From contig JAJOZX010009088.1 of the NCBI GenBank assembly GCA_023014485.1, forward strand, positions 62,001-126,000: 64,000 nt of DNA, given 5' to 3'. The notes under the pieces are model-generated. The model saw nothing but the letters and a program-made list of their open reading frames with translations, ran no database searches and was not told where the DNA came from. Below are positions 33,248 through 43,974 of the stretch, piece by piece (position 1 is the stretch's first letter; every line of letters begins with the position of its first letter). The translations under genes were made by a program, and so were the position numbers. Origin of the DNA: Bathynomus jamesi (taxonomy: Eukaryota > Arthropoda > Malacostraca > Isopoda > Cirolanidae).

Positions 33248-34254
33248 CTAAGATTCGACGTGAGCAACATCAGTGTCTCTGCAAATTTCAAATATGTCTA
33301 CTGCATTGCGGAACACATTCTCAAGCGTCTCTGGGGTTATTTTAGTGACTGTCGCGACAATGCGGGTTCGTAGATCCTGCAGGTCTGTAATTCTTGTTTT
33401 GTAAACCTCAGACTTTATAAAGCCCCACACAAAGAAGTCTAATGGTGTTAAATCCGGAGATCGTGCTGCCCAGGGCCTGTTTCCACCACGTCCAATCCAG
33501 CGATTTGGTAAGAGCCCATCAAGGTACGCCCGAACGATGTTTGCCTAGTGACATGGAGCTCCATCTTGTTGAAAGACAACAGTGTCGAGAATGCCATCTG
33601 AATGAAGCTGGGGTTCTAGAAACTGATGAAGTATGTCAAGATAATTGGCCCTGTTACCGTAGCTTCTGCAAAGAAAAAATGTCCATAAATCTCCAATTTT
33701 GTCATACCCAACCAAACATTAACTTCAGGAGAATCTCTCTCCCATTCGTAGAACTCGGTTGGTTATCGATTAACCTTTCCGCATGTGTGGAATGTCGCCT
33801 CATTGCTGAAGAGAATGTGATTTAATAAGTTTTCGGTATGAATTTTTTCAATCAATTCTGTGCATATGACGGCTCGTCTTGGCTAATTCTCTTTGTGTAA
33901 CTCATGTAGCACTTGAATATGGTAACTTTTCTTTTTTAATGTCAATTTTAAAATTCTTAGAACAGTCGTTTTTGGTATGCTCAGTCTACGTGATGTTGTG
34001 CGAGTTGACATTCTAGGATTTGTCTCAAAGACATCTCTTACCAATTCGACATTTTCTTGAGAGGTACCTGGACGTCCAGATCTTGCCTCATCATGAACAA
34101 ATCCTATTCTTTTAAATTTATTGACAAGCTCGCTATTTGCTTTGTCTGTAGGTCCTGGTTTGTGAAATCTTCTTTCGAATTTTTCTCGAATTTCTTTGCA
34201 CTTCTTCCCTTGGATACGTAGTGTTAATACCATCATACGTTCTTGTTCATCCAT
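33248..34254 (-). pseudogene. DD41D mariner transposase, broken
   Basis: The start MDEQERMMVLTLRIQG lies at 34254, reading down. The DUF4817-like N-terminus is followed by ARSGRPGTSQENVELV, then a second helix-turn-helix (RLSIPKTTVLRIL), LLNHILFSNEATFH (first catalytic position, D changed to N), VFQQDGAPCH (second Asp) and [16 protein letters not shown] (third Asp). The count between the second and third is 41 residues, and the end is DVAHVES at 33248. Frameshifts and stops occur after HELHKEN (about 33883), at 33780 and after APCH. The same family is at 42825-43929. The 5' side is cut by the LINE about six bases upstream of the ATG. Confidence 0.9.
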
Positions 34255-34458
34255 CTGACGTTTGATACCGGGTTTTAAACTCTTTACTAATGATAGGTTA
34301 CATAGGATTGGTGGCGGCGTTTTGCTGTACATTCGTAATTCCCTTAGAGCTATCGAGGTTAAGATAGATTTTCTGGCAGCAATTAATGCGATATGCGTTG
34401 AAGTTAGGGCGCGTAGTATTAGTTTTAATTTTGTTAGATCAGTTAGGAATGCTAAGCG

Positions 34459-35174
34459 CAGGGCCGTCCACAGGATCAATTAAGTAAGGAGGCACTTCCA
34501 AATACAGGGGGGGCACAAGTATTTGTAAGAGCTCTAGGGGGGAGTTCGGGGGCATATTCCCGGGAAATTTTTAAAATTTACGTTGTCTGGGACAGCATTT
34601 CCTGCCTTCTGGAGGCAGTTAGGAGGGCAAATTATAGGGCTTCAAATACTGAAAAATATGGATTTTTTTAGACATCCTTTGTATGTCCATGATATTAAGG
34701 TGAAACCAGATACACAATAACTTGGTAGATATACAAGTTTATTATTCTTACATAATATACATATAAATAATTGTCATGGGACTGAGAAGATTATTGAAGA
34801 CAGTATTCAGCTCATTAAGTAATGTACAAGATATCCTTCCTAACGATCTCGTAGTCGCGTTCTCCACAACAAATTTTACATGTTTTAATTTTAATCACAG
34901 GATTTTCTCTTCATATCAACAATATGGGAAATTATACAATATTAATAAATATCAACAATATGGGAAATTATACAATATTAATAAATATCAACAATATGGG
35001 AAATTATACAATATTAATAATAATATAGTAACCAATTACTATCTTGAAAAATTAGGACTGGATTTTGGGTTTATGATAAACTCTATCTATAAGCAGTTGA
35101 CGAAAAAACGAGGGGGCACCATTGAAAAAAGAGGGGGCTTGGCCCCCTTGTGCCCCCTCGTGTGGACGCCCCTG
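34459..35174. mobile_element. hAT-type non-autonomous element in LINE
   Basis: Flanks GCTAAGCG (34451-34458) and GCTAAGTG (35175-35182) are a 7/8 duplication. The ends are CAGGGCCGTCCACA and, inward, CAGGGGCGTCCACA. Sub-ends are GGGGGC-rich (AGGGGGGCACAAG / GAGGGGGCACAAG). It holds a 36-bp tandem repeat and no transposase. It splits the CR1-like LINE between the endonuclease remnant and the RT, so it is the youngest layer of this nest. Confidence 0.88.
34915..35022. repeat. 36-bp tandem repeat, three copies
   Basis: Units start at 34915, 34951 and 34987, reading ATCAACAATATGGGAAAT and so on, essentially identical. The period is a multiple of three, so the frame encodes a repeated QQYGKLYNINKY, but there is no other sign of a protein here. 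Confidence 0.93.
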
Positions 35175-37204
35175 GCTAAGTGTAATTTAGAGATACTTAT
35201 AGCTGCGGATAGTAAACATAATCCAAAAAAGTTTTTTTAATACGTCAATAATCGTAAGCCGATAAAAGATAACATAGACCCTCTAATGGATGTTAACGGC
35301 TCTTTGGCTTCTGACGCTCAGGCAATGGCGAGTATTTTCAATACCTTTTTTGCGACAGTTTTTACCGTAGAAGACGTAAATAATGTCCCCGACGTGGACG
35401 ATATCGTTCCATTTAGTAGCGAGACTATTTTGAATGAAATAGCTGTTTACGAGGGTGAGATTACGCATTATATCGATAGGCTAAAAGTTAGCAAGGCTCC
35501 AGGCCCTGACGCTTTTTATCCCAGACATTTGAAAGATTTGAAAAATGTTATCGTAGGCCCCTTAACGAAGATTTTTAATCAGTCACTCGAAACGGGGATT
35601 ATTCCTGAAGACTTCAAATCAGCTAACGTCACGCCCATTTTTAAAAAAGGCGACCGCACAGTAGCTAGCAATTATAGGCCTATTAGCTTAACGTCAATTG
35701 TCGATAAACTATTGGAATCCGTAGTTAGGGATCGTATCATCGATCACTTAGAAAGTCGAGATTTGATTAATAGTAGTCAGCATGGGTTTCGACGCCATAG
35801 ATCTTGTTTAACTAATTTGTTAGAATTTTTTAACGAAATAGTGCGCGAATACGATAGGCATAGAGCGGTTGACGTTATTTATTTAGATTTTAATAAAAAG
35901 GCGTTCGATACAGTTCCGCATAGAAGATTAATTGCGAAGGTTAAAGCGCACGGTATACGCGGTCAGGTAGTTAACTGGTTAGAGGAATGGCTTCGTGCTA
36001 GGAGACAGAGGATCGTTGTTAATGGTAGGGAATCGGGGTGGTTGGATGTAGGTAGCGGTGTCCCACAGGGTTCAGTGTTAGGCCCACTGCTATTCGTAAT
36101 TTACATTAACGACATAGATGTAAGATTGACTAGTAACGTGTTAAAATTCGCGGACGATACTAAAATAGGCGGTAAGGTTGTTAACGAGGACGATAGAAAT
36201 AGGCTCCAAGACGATGTAAATAGGATTATGGAATGGACGGATAAGTGGCAGATGCAATTTAACGTAGACAAATGTAAAGTTTGCATATAGGTTCTCGTAA
36301 CAATAATTACACGTACACGATGGATGATAGAGAGCTAGCGAGCGTTGACGAGGAAGTAGATTTAGGCGTACGCGTATCTAATGATTTAAAAGTTAGGAAC
36401 CAGTGCCTGGAGTCTTGCGCAAAATCTAATAGGATGTTAGGCTTCATAGCGCGTAATTTCGAATTTAAATCGAAGGATATTATATTGTCCCTTTACAAGT
36501 CCCTAGTCAGGCCTCATTTAGAATATGCCGTTCAGTTTTGGTGCCGTATTTGCGTGAGGATATTGATAGGTTAAAGGGTTCAGCGTCGTGCCACGAAACT
36601 AATTCCGTCATTGCGCAACAAGTCTTATGAAGATAGGATTAAAGAGTTAGACTTGCATTCACTCAAAACTAGGAGATTAAGGGGGGAGCTTATTGAAGTT
36701 TTCAAAATCGTTAATAACATCGATAACATAAATTTTGACAAACTCTTCACTTTCGATAATAGCAATACTTGTAATAACGGATTTAAGTTGCGTGGCAGAC
36801 GTTTCATTACTAATATAGCTAAAAACTCTTTACGTTTAAAGTAATTGATAAATGGAATAATCTTCCCGCGATCGTCGTGAACTCTACCAGCGTTAATGTG
36901 TTTAAAAACTGTCTAGATAGGCATTTTAAAAATATTAACGTTGTTTAAAATAAAAAAACAATTGTCAACAGAAGCTCTGGGGGATAATCGGGGATGAGTC
37001 TGTTGACGTCTAATGCCAGCTTGTGACATGCCAGCGTGTGATATGCCAGCAACAAAAAAAAAATTAGACTAACACGAACTTAGTTGTCGCTTGTTGAGTA
37101 AATTTACCCACTTTTTGTTATTCTTTATACTTTTTTCTTCTTCTCTCCTTATTTGCATGTCTGTAACTCTCTTTATTGCATGTCTGTAGTTTGCATGGTA
37201 TGAT

Positions 37205-37495
37205 AGTGTTTGAGTTAAGAATGTGTTGCATGGTTTCTAATGCGTTCTTATTTTACTTCTTTTCATCTTTCACGCCTTTCCAGCCTAGTGAGCTGCATCC
37301 TCTACCTCCCTATGGAGTAGAGGATCGGTCTGCAACAGCTGGAAGAATGAGTTGCTTTGAGTTAAGAATGTGTTGTTCTTGAATTAAGAATGTATTGCAT
37401 GGTTTGTAAGCGTTCTTATTTTATTTCTTTTCATCTTTCATCCCTTTCCGGCAGAGTGGGCTCTACCTCCCTATGGAGTAGAGGACCGTTCTGCA
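37205..37495. repeat. Direct repeat (~170 bp) in LINE 3' region
   Basis: TTAAGAATGTGTTGCATGG..GCGTTCTTATTTTA..TACCTCCCTATGGAGTAG occurs at 37213-37325 and again at 37384-37480 with substitutions. Such internal duplications are common in retrotransposon tails. Confidence 0.75.
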
Positions 37496-37813
37496 ATCTT
37501 TCCTATTCTCTCTGACTACTTTTCTGACTTGTCGGCAGTGGCCGGCGGATGATGATGGTGAGTCTTTTTTCGCTTTTTCTGAATGAATGTTAACCCACGA
37601 GTGATAGGTGTTGCCACTTACTTAACCCCTTATTCTCTTCTCTTAACCCCCTACTCTTTCCTTTCTCTCGGGCTAACCTTAGAGTGGATCTTAGGGTATT
37701 TGTTAGCCTTAGCTTCTGTAGATCTGTAGATCATCATCTATGGCCTGTAGAAAATAAAACAGACATAACGTTATTTCAGAAAAATAGATAGGGACTTTTT
37801 CACCACCCTGTAT

Positions 37814-38017
37814 ACAGCATAGCCTTATCCAAGTATAGTTTGGAGGTGTCCAGCCAAATTACAGTATAAATTTTACACTCGTGGTTTTTGTATTACGTAC
37901 TTTATAAGTCAGGTAAGAGTTTTCTGCAGTTAAAGTATTCATTGAATTTATTTAATAATAAATGGTAAATCACAGTTGTACGAATTATTATGTATAGTCA
38001 TATTATTAATAGGACAT
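37814..38017. other. Spacer downstream of mariner
   Basis: Non-coding AT-rich sequence between the mariner right end and a tRNA-like SINE. Nothing else seen. Confidence 0.4.
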
Positions 38018-38170
38018 TGGGTCTGGGTCGTAGCTGGATGGAGGACCGTCCTCCGCTTCCAGATTATGTAGTTACCCATGGTTCGGATCCCACGTAAATC
38101 TTTAGTAAGTCCCGTCCGTCATATGACATTAGACGCTGCGAAGGAGGTTAAATAAACCCCAACGAAACAA
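38018..38170 (+). repeat. tRNA-like SINE fragment
   Basis: GTCGTAGCTGGATGG resembles a pol III A box and GGTTCGGATCCC a B box. They are followed by a CGTAAATC..GCTGCGAAGGAGG tail and CCCCAACGAAAC. A tRNA-derived SINE is likely; the family is unknown. Confidence 0.5.
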
Positions 38171-38489
38171 AATAGTGAAGTTCGACGGTCGACTTTAATG
38201 CGAGTCGCATTTAGAAGCAACAGTATTTACACAGATATCGGAAATTATATGTTTTTCTCCTCTGTCATATTTGTAATACAATTTTCGAATTAATCTTTTT
38301 ACATGGATGAAATTTAAGGCAAAAAAAAGCGAAGAGCTTTTTCTAATTTGAAAGAAGACGACAAATGAAAGCTAAAAACTAAAAATAAACTTATTGAAAG
38401 ACTAAAACTGAAAGGGAATCCTATTTGCTTTTCGTCATTAGTATAATTAATTTTCTTTCAAAACATTTCTTTCAGTTACCCCCTTTTTT

Positions 38490-38491
38490 GC

Positions 38492-38526
<35 letters not shown>

Positions 38527-38624
38527 GGAGAGAGAGGTCAGTTGCGAATGTTCTTTCTTTTTTCCCCCCTTTGGATGAACAAAGAAATTCCAGAAAAATG
38601 ATGTGACACTGTAATGCTAAAGAT

Positions 38625-38667
<43 letters not shown>

Positions 38668-38793
38668 ATTTATATAAATTAGTTATCGATGCTGTGACAA
38701 CATATTTATCATTCTAATCTTTTATCCACTTCCGCCTGGTTGGGCCCGAGTATCTTTCCTCTCCTACATACTTGCATCCCTGTGTGTGTGTGC

Positions 38794-38849
<56 letters not shown>

Positions 38850-38850
38850 A
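38490..38850. repeat. Cluster of (GT)n, (GA)n and (TC)n microsatellites
   Basis: (GT)n then (GA)n at 38493-38536, (GA)n at 38630-38664, and (GT)n(TC)n at 38780-38846. The intervening sequence is non-coding. Confidence 0.95.
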
Positions 38851-39859
38851 CATCAACCACTAACCAATTAGCAACCTTTAAAGAATAAATGTAGTTAGTT
38901 AATCAACAGTCGAAACATTTTAACATTTTGATAAACATTAATAGAATTGCTCCAAATTTATAAATTTTCATGGAAAGCATTTGTAATGGGATTTTGGACG
39001 TTTGCCCAATGCAGTGCCACAGAACCTTAGTGAGATTCCTTAACGAATTTAAGAGAGGGTGCCAAACTTTGACATTCGACCTCATCGTAATAGTTAAGGG
39101 GAAAACTGGCCTCACTGAAACGTTCGACTTTAAAATTTCCTTTCCAGGAAGGAATCTGAGTTTGTGTTTCAAAGTCAATGGGCACCCTATCCTTCGAACG
39201 GAATTTTTAACTCTGCAATGCATACAAAATCGCAAAACTTGCATGGCCCACTATTCTCTCCTTCATGGTTGATCAAAAACGAGAATCAACGAATTGTGTC
39301 AGGCAGTGTTATAAGGATACTTAAAACTTTTTGATTCTAGAAAATGAAATATTTGAGAAAACAGAGTACAGTTTGTATCCGCATTCGGCATTCGAGATTC
39401 ATAAAGTTTTACTCGCGAAAATAAGTCTGCATGCAGGGTTAGGCCCAAATGTCAAACCGCTTTTGTCAATACTCGGGAGTAATGTAAGTTTTTGTTACAA
39501 ACCTTAATTGAAACAAGACGCCTACTCTTCATTTGGGTGAAAGTGGATCTCTTTTTTAAAAATATTTCTAAAATTAAAAAAAAAACCATTCGTAAATATC
39601 TAACCAATAATTGAAATTTTGTCGAAAATATAAAGAATTCATTTCGAAATGACGAAATTATTTTGCCCAATCCTAAAAATCATCAAAACTGAAAGAATAA
39701 AAAAGCAAATATAAACTGTTATTTTATTAAAATTAATTAATTAATTTAGAAAAATAATTATTTTAACTGGATTTTCTATTATAATTTTCTACATACAGTT
39801 GTATGCAAAGTTTTGAGCAACCCTACTAAATTCTTGAAAATCTTTGATTTGAGATGCAT
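38851..39859. other. Non-coding, two overlapping unconvincing frames
   Basis: Frames of 100-113 codons overlap on both strands at 38903-39272 and match no family I know. Flanks are AT-rich. Codon structure and context give no support for a gene. Confidence 0.4.
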
Positions 39860-40763
39860 CAAGAGAAGTGGTTTGGCCCAAGGTTCGATTTCCGGCTACG
39901 ACAGGCGGCGTGCAGCTCACACAGTTGTTCATCCTTTCACGCGAAGAAATTGGTTGGTAGATAAATGAGTACCCTGCGGAGTTGGAAATGGGTCACCAAC
40001 CTTGACCCATGACCCGTGTAACCCGTCAAGCACCTGACCGTGACCCACTTGACCCGCGACCCTCTGACTCAGCAAACTTGCTGACCTAAACAATACAATG
40101 AACAAAACGTTTTACAAAATACATCAGAAAGTAAACGTTTGTTTCAAGGTACAAAATTTTTATTTTGATACAAATACAAACTGACAAACATGAGCTTTTA
40201 TTTCACAAAACAGTGAAAAGTAATTTAGAAATTCTTTTTATGGTGTAATCTTTACTCTGTAACTGCGTCTTACCTTTTAGTGTAAAGCTATACCGGTAAG
40301 CTATGACAAACTGGTTTGTAACTATAACTACAAGCTGTCGACACGCATAGCATACGAATTTTTAAAATTCGACTGAAAATTTGTGCCCCACCTAATCACA
40401 GCATTGACCCACCTTGACCCGTTCCCATATCAGGCGGGTCAACCTCATGACTCGTGACCCACCTCGACCAGTCTTGAATTCACTTCCACGTGACCCGCAG
40501 ACCCGTGACCCGCTGACCGTTTCCAACTCTGGTACCCTGGGTAGCCTAGTGGTTAAGACGTTGGGCTGCTGCTGATCGGGATGTCGTGAGATCGAGTCCG
40601 GGCGAAGACTTTGTAATTTCTGACCACCAGTGGGAGGGTCGTGGTTCGGATTCCACGTTAAGCCGTAGGTCGAAGCCTTAGACTCTAAGGTAAAGCAACA
40701 CGCTTGACCTTCGCCAGAATGAACAATTAAGGCGGAAGCAAAACCAAAGTTAACCAAGGTTAT
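39860..40763 (+). repeat. Dimeric tRNA-derived SINE, split by a hAT MITE
   Basis: The first head is partial (AAGGTTCGATTTCCGGC, a B box), then GCGTGCAGCTCACACAGTTG and TTGTTCATCCTTTCACGC, a linker TAGATAAATGAGTACCCTG, the inserted hAT (39977-40531), and the second tRNA-like head (TGGGTAGCCTAGTGGTTAAG with GAGATCGAGTCC and GTGGTTCGGATTCC boxes). The 3' part ends in CAGAATGAACAATT and AACCAAGGTTATG. The uninterrupted relative is at 51726-52020. Confidence 0.75.
39977..40531. mobile_element. hAT MITE (555 bp) inside SINE
   Basis: A perfect 8-bp duplication GTACCCTG lies at 39969-39976 and 40532-40539. The termini are CGGAGTTGGAAATGGGTCA on the left and, inward, CAGAGTTGGAAACGGTCAG on the right. 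Subterminal regions are dense in GACCCGTGACCC-type repeats, possibly transposase binding sites. No coding. The relative SINE at 51868-51875 shows the single, empty target GTACCCTG. Confidence 0.94.
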
Positions 40764-40781
40764 GTATAAGTTATTGTTATA

Positions 40782-41013
40782 CAGAGGGTTAACAAAAGTA
40801 AATTGACACCTTTGTTTCTTTCAAAATGTTTTTCATTGATTATAAAATTCAATAAATAATAACAAATTTATTGGATTAATGAATGAAAAAGGGAAAAGGA
40901 AAACAATTTTAAATATATTGATTCAATTAATTTATTATTACTTACTGACTTTTCTAATCAAATAAAAAAGTTTGGAAAAACAAAAATATATATTTACTTT
41001 TGTCAATCCTCTG
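40782..41013. mobile_element. Tc1/mariner-type MITE, CAGAGGGTTAACAAAAGT copy
   Basis: The left end CAGAGGGTTAACAAAAGTAA and the right end (inward CAGAGGATTGACAAAAGTAA) are flanked by TA. Outside the TA the flanks also pair (AAGTTATTGTTATA against TATAACAATAACTT), so the inverted repeat may extend about 14 bp further. AT-rich interior, no coding. Relatives at 28367 and 51461. Confidence 0.82.
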
Positions 41014-41227
41014 TATAACAATAACTTTATGTATATTATGTCTGAGCATTTATAATTCTATGAATGAATCACAATTTAAATATATTCAAGAATTTAGTAG
41101 GGGTGCAAAAACCTTGGCATCCAGCTGTATTTTTAAGTAAAAATAAGGCAAAGAAAATGACCTTACATAGGTTAACAGTTCATCAGTATTTAGTAAACAA
41201 TAAATGATGTTATATATATATATATAT

Positions 41228-42340
41228 GAATAGAAACGACATAAGTATTAAGGAACGTTTCTGCACACGAGGAGGAGAGATAACGAAATAATGAAAAATG
41301 AGGCGAACCGCCTGGGAATCGAACCCAGGGCCTTCCAATTGCCGGTCGGACGCTCTACCATTATGCTACGGACCTCACTCAATCACAAATCGAAATTCTC
41401 CCAAATAGGGCAGAAACCGATGCCCTCAGAGAGCACCCTCGCAAATCGTGAATATGCGCAAATAACTGCAATGACCGCGCAGTATATAAATGAATAGAAA
41501 CGACATAAGTATTAAGGAACGTTTCTGCACACGAGGAGGAGAGATAACGAAATAATGAAAAATGAGGCGAACCGCCTGGGAATCGAACCCAGGGCCTTCC
41601 AATTGCCGGTCGGACGCTCTACCATTATGCTACGGACCTCACTCAATCACAAATCGAAATTCTCCCAAATAGGGCAGAAACCAATGCCCTCAGAGAGCAC
41701 CCTCGCAAATCGTGAATATGCGCAAATAACTGCAATGACCGCGCAGTATATAAATGAATAGAAACGACATAAGTATTAAGGAACGTTTCTGCACACGAGG
41801 AGGAGTTATTTGCGCATATTCACGATTTGCGAGGGTGCTCTCTGAGGGCATTGGTTTCTGCCCTATTTGGGAGAATTTCGATTTGTGATTGAGTGAGGTC
41901 CGTAGCATAATGGTAGAGCGTCCGACCGGCAATTGGAAGGCCCTGGGTTCGATTCCCAGGCGGTTCGCCTCATTTTTCATTATTTCGTTATCTCTCCTCC
42001 TCGTGTGCAGAAACGTTCCTTAATACTTATGTCGTTTCTATTCATTTATATACTGCGCGGTCATTGCAGTTATTTGCGCATATTCACGATTTGCGAGGGT
42101 GCTCTCTGAGGGCATTGGTTTCTGCCCTATTTGGGAGAATTTCGATTTGTGATTGAGTGAGGTCCGTAGCATAATGGTAGAGCGTCCGACCGGCAATTGG
42201 AAGGCCCTGGGTTCGATTCCCAGGCGGTTCGCCTCATTTTTCATTATTTCGTTATCTCTCCTCCTCGTGTGCAGAAACGTTCCTTAATACTTATGTCGTT
42301 TCTATTCATTTATATACTGCGCGGTCATTGCAGTTATTTG
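41228..42340. repeat. Inverted array of 264-bp tRNA-like units
   Basis: Two head-to-tail 264-bp units (41228-41491, 41492-41755) and a 50-bp third start (41756-41805) are followed by a truncated unit (41806-42043) and a full unit (42044-42307) in opposite orientation, giving a palindrome centred near 41805. Each unit holds a tRNA-like module: minus strand at 41304-41376 and 41568-41640, plus strand at 41895-41967 and 42159-42231. The module has an A-box-like TAGCATAATGGTAGAGCG and B box GGTTCGATTCC with a paired CTGGG/CCCAG stem. The acceptor and anticodon stems pair badly, so these are not ordinary tRNA genes. Units differ by single bases (for example CCGATGCC against CCAATGCC). Confidence 0.9.
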
Positions 42341-42361
42341 CATATATATATATATATATAT

Positions 42362-42392
<31 letters not shown>

Positions 42393-42394
42393 TA
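42341..42394. repeat. (TA)n(GA)n microsatellite
   Basis: TA repeats followed by GA repeats lie between the inverted array and the mariner derivative, ending in the TA target at 42393-42394. Confidence 0.95.
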
Positions 42395-42792
42395 CAGGGT
42401 GTCCCATAAGTCTGGAACCATAGGGTAAAATAAATAATTCATGTTTTTCCGTTTATACAAGTGCCCATGATGTCTTTGAGTAAGGAAGAACGCATCCAGG
42501 TAATTCTGCTCGTAGGAAATCGGAATCAGAGGGAGGTCGCTGAGGAATTTAACAGATTGCATCCAGACCGCGCGCCGATAACACACAGCTGTGTCGGCAA
42601 ACTTGTAGCAAAGTTCAGAGAAACGGGATCCATAGGAGATAAACCACGCAGTGAACCTCCGAGGACATCCACCGACGATGACACAGCCGCTACCATCCTC
42701 GCTCATTTCACAAACAGTTCCCAAAAGTTTCTTCGGCGTTTTTATTGCCGTTTTTATCACTTTCCCCTATGGCTCCAGACTTACGGGACACC
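42395..42792 (+). mobile_element. Deleted DD41D-type mariner (398 bp)
   Basis: The left end CAGGGTGTCCCATAAGTCTG and right end (inward GGTGTCCCGTAAGTCTGG) show the terminal CAG missing on the right. The interior encodes only the N-terminal DNA-binding part: MPMMSLSKEERIQVILLV, then AKFRETGSIGDKPRSEPP, and stops after SSQKFLRRF. It is the sister of the longer copy that begins 32 bp downstream. Confidence 0.88.
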
Positions 42793-42824
42793 ATATATAT
42801 ATTATATATATATATATATATATA

Positions 42825-43929
42825 CAGGGTGTCCCATAAGTCCGGCATCATAGGAGAAATTCATATTTTTTCTATTTCTACAAACCATTTTAATTCATAT
42901 TTTTCTCTTTCTACAGGCCAATAACACAGAGTTGTGTTAGCAGACTTGTTGCAAAGTTTAAGGAAACAGGATCCATAGAAGATAAACCACGCAATGGACC
43001 TTCAAGGAGGTCCACTGACGATGATACAGCGACTGCTATCCTGGCTCATTTTAACAGAAGTCCCAATAAGTCTCTTCGGCGATTGTCCGCCGAGACAGGA
43101 GTGTCGAAAAGTAGCATCCATCGCATTCTTCAGGCTCACAAATGGCGTCCATATAAACTTTAGATCCTGCAGAAATTAAGCGAAGATGATCCCGACCAGC
43201 GGAGGGAATTTTGTGAATGGGCTACAGAACAATATGCTCGGGATGCCAATTTCCCGTCCACCATTCTCTTCAGTGACGAGGCTGTTTTTTATGGAAATGG
43301 TGAGGTAAATCGACAGAACACCCATTACTGGCCTCAAAACAACCCTCACTGGTATGCCTCTTCAAAAGAACAAGGTGCATCTCGGGTGATGGTTGGTGTG
43401 GCATTTGGAAGGATCGCATCATAGGCCCCCTCTTTTTCGATGAACATGTCACTGGAGGCACCTACCTACGTATGCTCAAGGAAGAAGCATTTCCCAGTGT
43501 CTTGAACGAAGAAGGAAATTTCCAACATGGTTCCAACAAGGCGGCGCTCCTGCACATTACAGCACCCAAGTAAGGGAATACCTGTACCAACAATTCCTTG
43601 GTCATTGGATAGGACATCGAGAGCCTGTGGAATGGCCAGCTAGAAGCCCGGATCTCACGCCACTAGATTTTTTTCTCTGGGGCCACTTGAAAGCGCTGGT
43701 ATACGCAGAGAAATATAGGAGTGTTGAAGATTTGCGGCAGCGCATTATTGGGGCATGTAACACCATTACTCCTGACATCATTCACCGTGTGCTTGCTGAC
43801 TGGGTATCACGTCTGAATTTGTGTATTGAAAACACTGGTGGACATATTGAGCACATTCTGTAAATAAAAGCTTTTGTTTTGCCTTTTTTTATTATTTTCC
43901 CTATGATGCTGGACTTATGGGACACCCTG
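42825..43929 (+). mobile_element. mariner (DD41D type), nearly full length
   Basis: Inverted ends CAGGGTGTCCCATAAGTCC (42825) and the complement ending 43929, with TA on both sides (42823-42824, 43930-43931). At 1105 bp it is slightly short because the 5' coding segment is deleted. It sits in a TA microsatellite next to a deleted sister copy. Confidence 0.92.
42920..43863 (+). pseudogene. DD41D mariner transposase, 5'-deleted and mutated
   Basis: The frame starts mid-domain at [35 protein letters not shown] (second helix-turn-helix) ends in a TAG near 43161. Then EDDPDQRREFCEWATEQ, STILFSDEAVFYGNGEVNRQ with the first catalytic Asp (43275-43277), a frameshift at about 43400, and FQQGGAPAHY, where the second catalytic Asp (43540-43542) is replaced by Gly. 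[17 protein letters not shown] carries the third Asp (43666-43668), 41 residues later. The protein ends GHIEHIL at 43863. Missing N-terminus, stop, frameshift and lost Asp make it inactive. Confidence 0.9.
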
Positions 43930-43974
43930 TATTATATATATATCTGTATATTTGGGGAACAGCTTTACCTTTAA

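Larger units (their letters stand above)
34261..37760 (+). pseudogene. CR1-like LINE inserted in the mariner
   Basis: Endonuclease remnant GGGVLLYIRNSLRAIEV (34310), then a hAT-type MITE (34459-35174), then a well-preserved reverse transcriptase frame at about 35180-36289. Its blocks: FFATVFTVEDV, SKAPGPDAFYPRHLK (35495), NYRPISLTSIVDKLLES, SQHGFRRHRSCLTNLLEFF, VDVIYLDFNKKAFDTVPHRR, GVPQGSVLGPLLFVIYIND (36060) and the catalytic FADDTKIGG (36147). A one-base shift at about 36280 (CKV to MHIGS), another at 36545 and a stop near 36841 end coding. The 3' region to 37760 has an internal ~170-bp direct repeat. The RT core retains all catalytic residues, so this copy is younger than the LINEs at 22-25 kb. 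It is transcribed opposite to the mariner gene. Confidence 0.88.
33143..37813 (-). mobile_element. mariner (DD41D type) split by a LINE
   Basis: The terminal inverted repeats (ATACAGGGTGGTCCAAAAAT at 33143 and the complement at about 37772-37813) are 4.6 kb apart, because a CR1-like retrotransposon is inserted just upstream of the transposase start codon. Without it the element would be about 1.2 kb. Shared inner TIR bases: TATCTATTT and CTGAAATAA. TA flanks are present. The transposase is on the minus strand. Confidence 0.88.

Noticed and set aside
38903..39272. Overlapping 100-113 codon frames on both strands
   Set aside because: No family recognised, no start or splice context, and the frames shadow each other. 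Left as non-coding.
41304..42231. Four functional tRNA genes
   Set aside because: The T-arm is good but the acceptor and anticodon stems are mismatched, and the modules are part of a 264-bp repeat. Called tRNA-like only.
41228..42307. CRISPR-like array
   Set aside because: Units are 264 bp, adjacent and inverted; the genome is eukaryotic.
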